DNA of 64,000 bases from Theristus sp. LFF4_11 (lineage: Eukaryota; Nematoda; Chromadorea; Monhysterida; Xyalidae): positions 1-64,000 of the forward strand of contig JASANC010002767.1 in NCBI GenBank assembly GCA_030248135.1. The letters are read 5' to 3'. A program made the translations under genes and the position numbers. This document shows, in pieces, positions 36,682-48,786 of the stretch. The notes under the pieces are model-generated. The model was not told where the DNA came from, did not search any database, and worked only from the letters and a program-made list of their open reading frames with translations. The stretch's first letter is position 1. Every line of letters begins with the position of its first letter.

Positions 36682-39600
36682 TCAAAGACACGCTGGCTCC
36701 AACAAGTTTCGCGCCGCCACAAAATCGTCAATGTCGGCGTACGGGTCGTGTTTGTACACGCGAACGTCATCGAGCGCACAGGCGCCTTGTAAATGTTTGT
36801 ACGTCTCGCAGTAGAATGCCACCTGCAACGGAGCACATAAAAAACAGTCATTTGCAAATAATTCCAGTAAATCACTGTGAGGGTGGTACACTGATAATAA
36901 TATCCAGATAGCTCAATAAATTGCAAAAAAATGGTAAAAATGTAATCTGTTGAACTTTGTCCCCGCGTTACGTCAACCTGTAATTGAACCCAATCCAAAG
37001 CAGCCATTCAATGTTGATTTTACGAAACAGAAGCGGCAGTGGATTGTGTGCATCAGCATCAGGTTGCGAACGCACAATTCAAATGCGCCAATGAGCGCGC
37101 AGCCGACCTGTTGCGTGTACGGCGGGCATATCATGTAGCCAGTGTGCCACCGGCGGAATTGACCGAGTCGGATCTCCCTGGATGTGTGGAACGAGCACCA
37201 GTCGTCGCAGCACGCTTTCAAACTGAGTCCATCCGTTGCGACGTAGTACTCAAACATGATTATTCGCGTCGCTATCAGATCCGTTTCAACTGACATTTTC
37301 GTCTTGTGATGCGGCACCAGGTACGTCGCTGCGTAGTATTCGCCTTGGCCTGAGACCGAGAAAGCGTTTGCAGGACATCAAGGCCACTGTTTGCGGTTTC
37401 ACCAAGGAAACGCATACCAACAGCACAGTGTTTGCTGGCTCGTCATTGCAACGCACACATCACCAAAACGTTTTTGCTTAAAATTTTGTTAGAACTTGAG
37501 CCTAATTCTAAAAAAATAATCATTCGGTTGGTTTCTCAGTTTTTACATGTATCTCAATGTTCGTAACCCCAAACCTGCATACGGCACGCCGGTGACTCGA
37601 TTTCTGAAGAGTCCTTTCGCAACGATTGGTGCCAGAATTTTATTGATCGGGCCCAACGTGCGATCCTCGACATCCGAACTGACCACGTCCTCGTTCGACC
37701 GGCCGCGGAAACGGCGGCGGAACTCAACTTCTGGTTTCTCGTAACCACGGAAGAAGCAGAGATCATCTGGAACACACCAGTAATTTGTTCTTCATTATCC
37801 AAAAACTGCACACAAGCCGCACGCTCACTGTCTTCAAAGTCGCACTCAATGCGGCATTCCAGCTCAGTGCCAGGCAGCGTGTTCGGATCGGGCGTTGTGG
37901 TTGGTTCCGGTGGTCTGGTTGCTCGCGTAGTCGGCCTTGGAGTTGTGGTCGTTGTTGTGGTCGTCGTCGCTTCGTAAACCGGCGCTAAAGTAACATTTTT
38001 TAAGTGAAGCAGTTTGTGATTTCTTGAAGCTCAGCGCATTTTAATGTGTGCGTGCGTGTGCAGACTGTACATGTCTCAAAATTGACATTCAAACTGATAA
38101 CAAAAAAACCCAGTTGTGTCAGTTTCATTCAAGCACGTACGTGGCTTCAACGTGTATTCCACTTCGATGTCGCTGATCGCTGCCGAGTCGCCCTTTCTGT
38201 CTTTGAAGTTGCTCGCAACAATCACAATCTGTTCAATGATGACTCCGTAACAATTTTTTCTCAACAAGTTTTCCTTCAAAAAATTAATCACCATAAGTTG
38301 TGACACCAACTAACGTCGCACAGCAGGCACTCGGGTAGTGTGACTGTGGTCGGCCCCGGCCCCCCGCTGACATCTTGGCAGTCCTCCAAAGGTGCCTCCA
38401 TGGTGAATTGTTCAAACGCAGGCCGGGTGCACACTCGCAGTTTTACGTCGTTGGACATCCAGTGTCTGCCAAGCACAAGAAATCCTGTGGTAGAGTGGCC
38501 CATTCTCCGATCGATTTATTGCAGTGCAGCTTCACTCACTTGAGCGTCACAGTGACCGGGCCCTCCACATCGCCCAGGGTGCACGAGACAAACTCGGCTG
38601 TGTCGGTCATGTTCGGCCTACACGGACTGTGCACAATCATGAAATCGTGCTCTGAAACGCACAGCTGTTTCAGCGAAAACACGAACAAAAAGAACACAAA
38701 ACAAAAATACTAAAGCTGTGCAAGCTACCGGGTGTTTCGCCAGTGCCGAAGTGTTCCTCCCAGAGGGTTTTGTCGACCATCACTCCCTCAGTGATATGTC
38801 TGAATTCATATTCGTCACGGTGTGGCGGCACATTATTCCAACAGCAGTTGTGTCCGTCCAAGCAGTTCAGTCGGTCGGCCACGTTCAATGAGCCGTGTCG
38901 TCTGTTGTAGTCTGCGCACAGCAACATGAGCTCAAATACTAGTTGATGCACGCGAGTTTTCTGTTTATCACAACATAACTTTACGAACGGCACTCAAACT
39001 CACGAAATGGCCTATATTTTTCGACTCCAACTAATTTTCCAACGACAGTGTCTGAAACATCGCCGGGACAAACGAATCGGGGTAGTTTCGTTGGATACGG
39101 CAGTTTCGGTCGGTGTTTAGCCGGGAGGTTACGTGCGGGCCCACCTTCTCCTGCTTGCGTACGTGGGCCACCGCCACCCGGCAGGCGATTTGGAGAAGGC
39201 GCTGGACCAAAACCGCGATTGGGCTCTGAAGCAAAGATCCCATCATGTCCGCGACGTCTTTAGAAACAATTGATTAGCAATCAAATGCTAAAATTAAAAA
39301 TTCTTAGATAGACCGTTCAAAAGAAATGTAGATTTATTACGTAAAACGTGTCAAACCAAAATTACGTCACTTGCTTTGAAAACACTTGTTTGTCGTGTGC
39401 AGACACCAGAATTTTAGTTTGGTTTATTTCTTTACGAATGTTTTGCACGTAAAAGGGTCGGCCACACTGAAAGTCTCCCGGATGGCTGCGCATGCAAGCG
39501 CATATGCACATGATGTCATTTCGGTGCGACTCGTTTGCAAGAGCAGGCTTTATCTTACTTGGTCGGGGCGGCCGCGGTGCCGGCGTCCGTTCCTCATAAT

Positions 39601-40710
39601 CTCCGTATCCAGGGGCGTGTTCTCCATTGTCCGGTTCTGGCTCTTCCACTGGCGGTTCAGTTGGCCACGGATAGTCGGGGTCACCAGAGCCTGGATTCTG
39701 TGGATCGGCCGTTGGGCCCGGATCTGAAATAAAGTGGACGTGAAACGCACTTTCAACAAAAACAAACTTTCGGATTCGCTGCCTTCGGGTTCGGGGAGAC
39801 AGCGACCGCAGGCCACCGAAACCGAAATCGGGCTGAGATCACAGGTGCCCCTCAAGTCAGAGCGGGGCTTGGAGGATGTCCCCTTCACGTGGCGAGGGTT
39901 TGTTTCCACGGGATGGTGAGCCGTCCGTTCCCCGAAACCCACCGGAACTTGGTACGTTCGGGTTTCCGGAATCAGTGGGGGGCTTCAACTTAAAAAATAT
40001 TGTTTCTTCCTCCCCCGAGCGACAACCTCCCAACTTGTGGACTACGCACATAATTTTTCTCAGCGTCACTGTAGCTCCGCGCGCGGATTTCAAGAACAAG
40101 ACGTCATACCAGGAGCCTCGTAGTACTCGTAGTAGGCCGGCTCCTCGGGGTATTCGCGTCCTGGGTCATCCGGGTGTTCGTCTGCATCGGCCGGATCGCC
40201 TTTGCCCGGCTCTGTTGGCTCGTCTGGTCGCTGCCCCGGGGTTCCTTCTGCGGCCGCCGCTGCCGCTTCGTCGTGACACCGACCTGAAAAAAAAACAACT
40301 CAGACAGCTTAGAGTTTGCAGCAAAGATGAAACAAGAATACTGCTTGAATCTTGATTTCAGCCAAACTAAATGACATTTGCCTAGATTTTTGCAGCTTTT
40401 TTAAAGCTGTGCAACTTGGGAATGTTTAAATCAAGAAACAGTGTAAATGGTGCAGTTGTAAATAAGCCCAGGCCAATTTTTAACATCACCATTGTTGATT
40501 GGGTTCTGCAATTTTGTTTCTTACATTGGATATGTTGGTTATCGTTCTTTGATTCCAGTCTAAAAATCTGATAAAAAAACAGAACAATGCTAAAAAACCA
40601 ATGAACCTATTTCAAAGTACTCAATATTAGGGCACAGACGTGAAACGTCGCATACCGTTTGTCAGCAGTGCAGCGAACACGGCGAATAAAGCGGCCTTTT
40701 TTGTTATCAT
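36682..40710 (-). CDS. Secreted protein with two MAM-like domains (gene C)
   Basis: The ATG at 40710 gives a signal peptide (MITKKAALFAVFAALLTNG). Exons 40283-40110 and 39723-39559 encode an acidic Pro/Glu-rich spacer (repeats of EP, DP, YYEYYE). About 39255-39004 adds a Gly/Pro/Arg-rich part ending in CPGDVSDTVVGKLVGV. MAM-like domain 1: 38911-38729, about 38654-38542, about 38466-38315 and about 38236-38140, with LNCLDGHNCCW, GPGPTTVTLP and IVIVASNF. A Thr/Pro linker starts exon 37979-37829, which ends in the domain 2 opening ECDFED; domain 2 continues in 37766-37575 (NDLCFF, NRVTGVP), 37349-37108 (YYAATYLVP) and 36822-36682 (GACALDDVRVY), and stops. MAM domains are jelly-roll adhesion modules of extracellular proteins. 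One exon between 39559 and 39260 is unresolved. Exon phases match those of the paralogue at 43044-45478. Confidence 0.85.
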
Positions 40711-41521
40711 TTCAGCTGAAATACATCGGAAAGTTTTGATTTGACGTTAATAAAAAGTAGTTCTGACTCTGATAAATTTTGATAACGGTTTGAAAAACTC
40801 ATTAGTGTCTTGAGTTAAAATAAACAATCAGCTCAAAAAGGCTGACTACAAACGTATTTTTCAAACGATTTCTATCAACAATGATAGTTTTGCTCGGAAG
40901 TGAAAACAATAGCATGAACTGACAATAATGAAGTCAACAGTAAGGAGTGTACGATAACACGCATGAGCACTGTTTGTGTTTTACGCATGCTTTCACGGTG
41001 TCGCCTGTTATGATTTTTTGATTTCTCCATAATAAATTCTGCGTAAAATTCACCACATCGCTACAAACAACCATAAAAGAAAAAACTTTTGCTGTGCACG
41101 CTGGCTTTCACAAGCTTCTATCAATTTTGCACTGTTGGAAACGGGAAACTGTTTTGCTAACTTTAATGATGTTTACTATTTTACACTCTGGCAATCAGTT
41201 TTTGTTATGCAATCAGTAGGGCCTCGTATGTTTTGTTTGACAACGCACCAAGCAATTCGTGGTCATTTGGATGTGTGGGCATGATGTGTATTTTGAAACT
41301 GCAGTTTGGATAATTGCATCCAGTGTTGGACAGACTTAAAAATCCTCACACTGAGAACGTCGACTAAACATTACTGATCACACTTGTTCGACCAGACACT
41401 GGAAACGCGTCGATTTGTTCATTGAAATGTTTAGCAAACTTCTCAGTTGACAACTGATCGGCGACCGAAATTTTGAAATGCACCAATCGTCAGTGTGTTT
41501 GAAATCAGACAAGTTCTTTTG
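40711..41521. other. Left part of the divergent MAM promoter interval
   Basis: AT-rich, no supported ORF. With 41726-43043 it separates the two head-to-head MAM genes. No further element was identified. Confidence 0.45.
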
Positions 41522-41725
41522 CAGTCCAATTGGATAATATATACAACTAGCTGATTGGTTGATGTACACACGTGCAGTTGATGTATGCATTCTGTGCTCG
41601 CCAACTCCGCCTCCACACCAATGCCTCACAGATTGCACGCATCAACCTGGACAGAATGCGTGCATCAACTGCACGTGTGCGTAACCAACCAATCAGCTAG
41701 TTGTATACATTAGCCAGATGGACTG
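41522..41725. mobile_element. MITE-like 204-bp inverted repeat
   Basis: Arms of about 70 bases are inverse copies: left cagtccaattggataatata through caactagctgattggttg, acacgtgcagttgatg and gcattctg; right the reverse complement of the same blocks (cagtccatctggctaatgta and onward). The loop is about 60 bases. Terminal cagtcca is shared at both ends. No coding capacity. A target duplication was not evident. Confidence 0.65.
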
Positions 41726-43043
41726 TATTCTGTAGAAGTTGCGAGCGGCATTATATCTTTTTTGGTTCTATGACTCGATGCGCGCATAAAGGTGTGAGCA
41801 ATTTCATGTCTCTGAGATACATGGTTGAGTCACGTAAGCCATTTTAAATTGCCAGATCAAGCATTGAACTGACTTCCTTTTGACGTCTGCAAGCGCACTG
41901 AGTCGCAGAACTAAAAAAGACATTATACGGAACCCAACACCCAAAAGTGTCTTTTTCACCTTTTTTTACTTTTGAAAAGTATTTTTTGTGACGTAACATA
42001 ACGAAATAATAAAAAGGACTCGATAATCAATAAAGCAACGTTCACTCAACCAACTATCGCCTTTGTAGAAAACACTCATAACAATCTTCAAACTAGTATA
42101 TCGCATTGTTGTGATTAAAAAACACGTCACTAATGGCAGTTTCCACGACGCTTTAAATTTTCAACCAATGTTCTGTGCGGTTTGCTGACTGAGAGAGACA
42201 AAATCATTGACTGACTGATCATTTGTTCAAAAAGATAACTGGTCTCTTTGTTAGTTGTGCATGGAGTTCAATTTCTTCAATGATGCTATTTTCATTTTAT
42301 TTTTGTGTCAAATGTGCTGCTTGACACCACATGTTGCAGGTTTTTTAGGATATTTTCTGCTAGCCAGCTCTGCTTTCGACAAATGAATACTCAGTCTCTG
42401 ATTTTCAGAACTTCACAATTCGCAAACCAGTAAAAAGTAGCATTGCAGGTAAGTAGAAAAAGTCAAAAAGAGAAAAACTTGAATTCAAAACTCTCCAAGT
42501 GCGACGGATTTCACACCAGTCAACAGCAGCAGTGTCTCAACACCCGCAAACCATTCACGTTTTTTGCCATTCATAACTTGGGACTGAATAATTTTTGAAT
42601 TATTGCAGTATTTTAGAAGGGTAATCATGCATTTCAATTTCCTCAAGTCAATCACATATGAGTACTTCTGAAATCCCACAATAACAAATCTGAGCGTGCG
42701 TGTCATGCAAAAAAAATAAATAATAACGATCCAAATTTGTTTCTGCAACAAAGGGGTCAACTTTTTATCAGTTACTCTTTGCGCTTGATTTTATTGGAGA
42801 GTCATGGCGTTGAAGTGTGTTGAAGCGTTTCGGATGGATTTGAAGATTTTCTTGAATGGTACACGCAACTTCACACTTTTTTCACCCTCACTCATTCACT
42901 TCTGAGTGCATGGTCTGGCCAGCACTTGCGATTTTGGTCGGCAGTTCAATTTTCAGCACCCAATTCAGTTTTTTTCTTTTTCCAGTCATTTGTTGAGCCT
43001 TATTACTGTCTGCTATTTCAGAAACGTAAAGTCTTCAACGAAA
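41726..43043. other. Right part of the divergent MAM promoter interval
   Basis: No supported gene. ORF 42485-42760 (minus) lacks a domain and splice context. It should include the promoter and 5' UTR of the MAM gene that starts at 43044. Confidence 0.45.
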
Positions 43044-45478
43044 ATGCCACGAAAAGTCGGTGTTTTAATGTTCATCATGTTTGTCATCTTTATCAACGGA
43101 GAGTGTTGCCTCAGGAGAAGCAGCAAAAAGTCAAAGGACAATCACAAGCCAGCGCCAGCCGCACAGAAAGCAAAGGAACACACGGCGCCGAATCCGCTGA
43201 AAAGTTGACGCGTTTTCAGAGTCTTTGATATTTTCCATGACTTTTATTGTTAAACATTTTCAGACAAAATGGGCATTGACGGAAAGGACACGCAAACGTA
43301 CGACGATAGCAGTAAGTCAGGAAAAATTTGGCAAAAGTGCAAATACAATCGTTTTTTTTAATAAGGGTCCAGCACAAAAAAACGCAGTAATTGGCTGAGT
43401 GAATTGTGCGAAGAACAGTCACAGTAAAGTCAACAGGCACTTTACACCTGGAAACCTCGCTCAAAACCAAAGAAAGCTAACATTCAGCGTACCTGTCGCA
43501 TGGCAGTCCAGTGAAGAGTGCGAACGAGCTCTCATGCGACTTTGAGGGCGCTGCGTGCTGCTGGGGCAACGCACAGCCACCGGACGACCAGCTCGAGTGG
43601 AGACTCTCGGGCGTGCGACCGGAGCCGGCTGTGTTCGAGCAGCATTTTGGCGCACTGCCTCCGGGTGCGTCTGCCACTTTTGCGACTTTTGCTAAAAAAG
43701 CTGGATATCCCTGTAGTAACTTGATTTCCGCATTTGCCAAGTGATTGGTTGTTATTTGAATTGGCTGACTGGTCGTTCAGGGAAAACTTTATCACGATAG
43801 TAGACCATTCGACTTCTTCCCAGCCTGATTGTTTCTTGCATTCGCCATTTCAGCTATCGGTTTTGATTTGTCTTCCGATTTCAGCGTCAGGCTACCTGAT
43901 CACAGCGGCGGCCGAAACAGACCCATACATCAATGGACGCTTTGTGTCGTGCAGCATTGAGTGCAGTGATGAACCAGTCAGAGTGACACTCGAGTAGGTT
44001 CAACAGATGCACAAGCTTGTTGATTGGTTGTTGCGTTCCAAATTAGACGCACTGATTGGCCAAGTCAAAAACAAATCTGCCGTTTAATGACGCCAGCTCC
44101 AAACGGTCATATGGCGTCATTGAACGCCCGATTTTGGAGGGTCATGCAAAATCATCCTCAGCAAAAAACTGAACATGGACTTATTCAGACAACTCCATTC
44201 ATATGACCAGGCATTGGCAGACTAAAGAGGTGGAGCTGAAAGTGTGCACGCAGGAGACATTCAGTGAGGACGAAGATAAAGAGCGACTGCTGTTGAACTG
44301 CGTCGTGCTGCCGCGCGAGGACGCGCCCGGACCAACCACCGTGAATTTGCCGCCTGGAAACTTGTTTGACGTGAGTGTTAGCTGGATCTGTTGTCTGTCA
44401 CTTTTGAAACTGTTCAGTTCATCTTGTGACTTTGAGTTTCCAGGTTGTGATAGTGGCATCGAATTTCATTGAGCCGGGTGGTGGTGTGGCGTTGGTTGAC
44501 GACGTTCACGTGCACTTCACGCCGTGTGGCCCACCAACGACCCGCGCGCCACGGGCCTGTCAGAAACTGGACTGTCGTGGTAAAAATTCAATTTCCCATT
44601 TAACACGTTTGCAAATTTTTGAAGTTTTTTTTAAATTTCAGAGCCACCATGCGGCTATCTGGACCCGACTCGTGACAGCGACTCACCACTGTTTGGCCAG
44701 TTTGACAAGGGATTCGACACGCACAATGGACGCTTTGAAGTTTGTGCTGGCACGCGGTTTATGACACTTTGAAGAACTGTAAAACAACCATGTCTTTTCT
44801 TTCAGAATCGCATCACTGGCGTGCCGGGCGGCAGTAAGTGATTTTTTAAAAATTTAAAAAAAAACTCTAATTTTTTGTTTGTCTGTGACCACAAACTGCC
44901 CGTAACAACAATAACCGTAATTCTCCACAGAGAACGGCCGCAACGACAAATACATGGCGACCTACCTTTTGCCGGGTGAAAAGGCAGGCCTGGACTCAGG
45001 CCCATTGGTCGTGTCTGAGGATGGGGTCCTCCGCTGGGACCACTACGAGGCCGTCTATGATTTCAGCCAGAAGATCTGCTTCAACCAACCAACGAACTGT
45101 CCGTTCACGACCAACCCGAAAGCTGACCCGAGCGATCGAAACTGGCAGACGACCAGCCTGATTGTGCCAAAAGGCACTTCCAGGGTCAGTGCTGTTTTCG
45201 TTTGCTGGGCGAACTGGATGTGAATGTTCACTGATTGGTCAAACAGATTTGGATTTTTTCGTTGCAGGTTCTTCTGCTAAAAACTTTAACCAAACATGGT
45301 GTTCGAAAGACACAGTTTTTAAAAAAAATCATTTTGGCAGATATTCATTTTGGTCGAGAACAACGGGCGCAATCAGGGCGCGCTGGGGCTGGACAATTTG
45401 CAGTGGCTGAAACCTGACCGCCACGACCCGAGAGATCCGGACAGAGCGACTGAGTTTGAATGTGTCACCAAGGCGTAG
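43044..45478 (+). CDS. Secreted protein with two MAM-like domains (gene D)
   Basis: The ATG at 43044 begins a signal peptide (MPRKVGVLMFIMFVIFING) followed by a Lys-rich spacer. Exons: 43044-43203, 43264-43311, 43512 to about 43662, 43884-43995, 44211-44369, 44444-44578, 44642 to about 44736, a short one near 44806-44833, 44930 to about 45184, and about 45341-45478. Domain 1 opens ELSCDFEGAACCW and closes with GPTTVNLPPG, VVIVASNF and VALVDDVHVHF. Domain 2 carries NRITGVPGG, KYMATYLLPG, KICFNQPTNCPF and ends IFILVENNGR with ALGLDNLQWL, the usual end of a MAM domain. Unlike gene C it has no long acidic spacer or Thr linker. The first donor (GTTGAC) is weak. Head-to-head paralogue of the gene at 36682-40710; likely extracellular adhesion or matrix role by domain only. 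Confidence 0.87.
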
Positions 45479-45853
45479 TGACAGAAATTATAAACACACC
45501 CTATTTTATAATTTGTTTTGCAGCTGTCAGTGATCTTGACATTATGACGTGTCTGCAATGTACGTCTAATGGCTTTAAAATAATAGACTTCCAAACTGTT
45601 GATGATGGTTGGTTGACCAATTCCCATTTATTCGTGCATTATCATTTTTACGTTTGTTCTGATTAGCTTAACATTTTCCCTTTTTTTAATTTGAATGACA
45701 AATTGCTTCACATGGATTGGCTATACTTTCAATTTTGAGTCATATTTTGTTTACAATTTCTTCACATAATCTAATTCTTCTTCCACATGTTCTCGTAAGC
45801 TCTTGAAATAAAATTTGATCAAACGAATCATAAAGACTTCGTTTTTCTCGTGT

Positions 45854-48114
45854 TCACGGGAATTCGTCCAACTTGTTCATTTGCTCCGGTGGCAGATTGA
45901 GTTCGTTTGCGACCTCGCTGTACTTTTGTCGTTTGCCCTTCAGCAGCTCCGGGCGCGTGCGAGCGAGGCTTGCGAGAATGTCAAAGCTCAACAGGCAACT
46001 CATGGGTCGTTGCTCAACGTAGAATCGCTCAATGACGTCGACCGAGTCACGACTGAACAGCTGCGCGTGGCGCTGCGCCAGCCGTTTGAGAATCATGTCC
46101 AGGCAGACGACCACGAAGTCTGACGCTTGCCCTTGCGCCATGTATTGGCCGACGCCTGCACAAACGACAATCAGTGGCACTTATTATTATTTTCAATAAA
46201 CCCCACCCCTAAAATTTGTTTGTAAATAAACCCCCCACCAATAATCCCCCCCACCAATAAACCCTCACCCCTAAAAGTCGCTGACGTATTAATCCCCCAT
46301 GGGGGTTTATTGGAGGTAATACGGTACCTGTTGTGAAAAGTAATGGTTTCAAAGCAACACTTTCTATTCGTTGACCGGAATGTTTGAATATCAGCAACCG
46401 ACAGCAATCAGTTAGCGAGCAAAAGAATGCTTTTTGAAATGTGCAGTCTGTCAGTCTCTTCACCTGTCCTGACGATCATGACGGACCGACTCGACTCCTT
46501 GTTGTTGTTGATCAGACATTTCAAATCGTAGATGATCTTGTCGAAATTGCGTTCGACCTCTCGTTGGCGTCCCTTCAGCAGCAGAATGCTCAACGCGAGC
46601 ACGTAGTTGAACGAGATCGCTCGTTTGTAGTGTTTCTCGATTCGTTGGAAGTCCGCGACGATCAGATCAGGCGTGTATTTGCTGGCTGAAATTTTAAGCG
46701 GAAAGACAATTGGAAATGTCTGAACTGCCGCATCGTTGGGGTTCAATTGGCTAGAGAAACTCTAAAAAACCAAACAAGATCACAGCCATCAGCGAACTCA
46801 ACCAATCAATGACTCCAACTGGCGATGCGCCAATGCGCCACATGACTAACCAGCGGGCAGTGCAGTCTCCTCAACGGCTGCTTCCAAAGGCCCAGCATGC
46901 GTGTAACATTTGCACTCGCCCGTCGACGCACAGCGATGCGGGATCAACAGCAAGTAGCCGACGATTGCCGCATAACAAGCGTTCAGACAAGACTTGGCGA
47001 AAAGCGCGTTCGCTTTCGGGTGTGTGATTTGTGACAAGAGTGACAGCAACGGTGCTGCGAACACTTCGTCCAGATCTTGCTCCTCCTTGGTGCGTGTTTT
47101 CGTTGTGATCGTTTTGATGCGTGTCGTCAGGTGCTTCAGACAAATGTTGATGATGTCTGCAATTGAGGTCGTTGATTTGCTAGAATGCAATGGTGTGCGA
47201 GCAATTGAGGTCGATGATTTGCTAGAATGCAATGGTGTGCGAGCAATTGAGGTCGTTGATTTGCTAGAATGCAATGATGTGCGACACATATCGCTAAAAA
47301 AAGTGCATGAACAAGGTTCGCAAAGAAGATTTGCTCTTTTTTGGCTGATGATTGCGTGATTGAAAATTGAAAGCGACAAAGGAAATTCTCCATTAAAAAA
47401 ACACAAAAATATTTTTGCAAAGCTCAATCAGTCGGCGAATGCTCACCAGCAAACACGTGTGGTTTGTACGCGAGAATCTTGTCGAAAATCGGTTTATTCT
47501 CACAGATGCGATGCGTCGCGAGCTGCACGGCAAACATCAGCCGCGAGGCGTACGTATCAATGAAGCGGTCGACCTCCGGGTGCAGTTTGCCGTTGCGTCC
47601 GATGCCGAATCGATTCGCCTCAATCAGAAACTCGTACAACTCGGCCAGGAAGACGACGCAGTCTTCGTCGGTCTTCGGGTTCTCCGGTCGTTCGACCGAG
47701 AAGCGCGGGTAGCGTGGCTGCTGGCGTCTGTCGTCGTTTGCCCGTGCGCCTGCGCCATGGTCGGCTCGTGCAGGTGCGCCTGCTGCTGCTCTGCTCCCAC
47801 GCGAGTGACTCCGCGAGCGATTTGTGCCTGTGGTGGGCTCAAGGCTGGCCAATATTGAAATGTGTGCCGTATGCTGAGTGCGCCGCAAGCAGTTAGGCAA
47901 TCAATACGTGACCCACCACTTATGGCCCACCCTGTTTGGTCGCTGACTTTTGTTGAACTTTGGAAAGTGTGTTAAAAAGCATTTGCTGTGTCATGTACCT
48001 GTGGAGTTTGAGCTTTTTGAGCTTTTCGATGATGCGATTGTGTGGGCAGAAGGACGCCGACGTGGCGGCTGCAGGCTGCTCGATTGACGGCCTCGGCTTG
48101 AGGACATTCTGCAA
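45854..48114 (-). CDS. Unrecognised conserved-looking helical protein (gene E)
   Basis: Five exons chain in phase on the minus strand: about 48114-48003 (NVLKPRPS ... KKLKLH), about 47862-47452, 47159 to about 46855, about 46684-46465 and about 46157-45854. The start is not found and is probably upstream of 48114. The second exon opens with an Arg/Ala-rich, disordered stretch and then reads ENPKTDEDCVVFLAELYEFL and DTYASRLMFAVQLATHRIC. Later parts are Leu-rich and helical (APLLSLLSQI, DFQRIEKHYKRAISFNYVLA, NFDKIIYDLKCLI, FVVVCLDMILKRL), resembling alpha-solenoid proteins in texture. There is no membrane segment or signal peptide. I do not recognise the family. The 3' splice site of exon 3 sits at the edge of a 42-bp tandem repeat. 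Confidence 0.6.
46187..46312. repeat. C-rich imperfect minisatellite in a gene E intron
   Basis: Variants of caataaacccc / ccaataatcccc recur six or so times, mixed with cacccctaaaa. The end includes catgggggtttattgg, an inverse of the unit. It lies in the intron between the last two exons of gene E. Confidence 0.6.
47159..47285. repeat. Three tandem 42-bp units at a splice acceptor
   Basis: The unit starts gcaattgaggtcgttgattt and continues gctagaatgcaatggtgtgc plus ga; three copies with one to three changes lie end to end. On the minus strand each unit contains cctcaattgc. Only in the final copy is this followed by ag, forming the acceptor used before exon 47159-46855. Confidence 0.8.
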
Positions 48115-48363
48115 ATCTTCTCAAGTTGTCCACTTTGGTTAATGTCTATACTTTCATGAAAATTACTGGCTATGGAAGCCAATACAGACGGTCTAATGTG
48201 AACAGTCAACCCTTGGATTTTGTTCCTCAAAAAAGATTGTCAAAAGCACTCAACGGAATTGAAAATAACAACGAACAAGCAAGCTAAAAGCGGCATGTTG
48301 AAAAAAACAATGAATGCATCAGTTTGAAATAACAAACGAAAAAAAACGTGTGCATGTCAGTTA

Positions 48364-48786
48364 CTAGGCAACAGACGGGTGGCGGCAATAGCAATTGGCG
48401 GGTGCCACCAGCATTCCAACTGACTCCTCCGACGCTTTCAAACAAGCATGCACGTATGTAATTATGGCTTCCATTGTCACCACAAAGTAACAGCACCAAC
48501 AAAAGACTGGTGAACTTGACAACAAAAAGCAAAGAAACCTTTTGAGTCTGAATGTTTCTATGCATACGTAACGCGTGTTTCCAATGATATGACTCTGGCT
48601 TGCACATCGCAGTGCTGGGCGACCATCTACTTTGTATCCACGTCGCAAACTTCTGTCGACAAACTTGTGCTGAACATTGGATCGTGCAGGCTTGGTCACA
48701 GCAGCACACTGGAATGCCTGCGCCATGATTATTGTCACGCACAAAAACGTATTGAAAAAGAACGCTGTTTTTCTTAATTTTAGCAT
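48364..48786 (-). CDS. Hypothetical small secreted/membrane ORF (weak)
   Basis: From an ATG at 48786 an uninterrupted 140-codon frame begins with a signal-like segment (TAFFFNTFLCVTIIMAQAF), has a basic middle (KFVDRSLRRGYKVDGR) with a few cysteines, then a hydrophobic stretch (FCFLLSSSPVFCWCCYFV). No family recognised. It lies upstream of gene E on the same strand and could be an unrelated gene, an exon or chance. Confidence 0.28.
   Translation of the reverse strand: MLKLRKTAFFFNTFLCVTIIMAQAFQCAAVTKPARSNVQHKFVDRSLRRGYKVDGRPALRCASQSHIIGNTRYVCIETFRLKRFLCFLLSSSPVFCWCCYFVVTMEAIITYVHACLKASEESVGMLVAPANCYCRHPSVA

Noticed and set aside
37554..37811. Straight read-through frame after the gene C Thr linker
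   Set aside because: A 62-base intron (37828-37767) places the next exon in the frame that gives NDLCFF and NRVTGVP, matching gene D; the read-through frame matches nothing.
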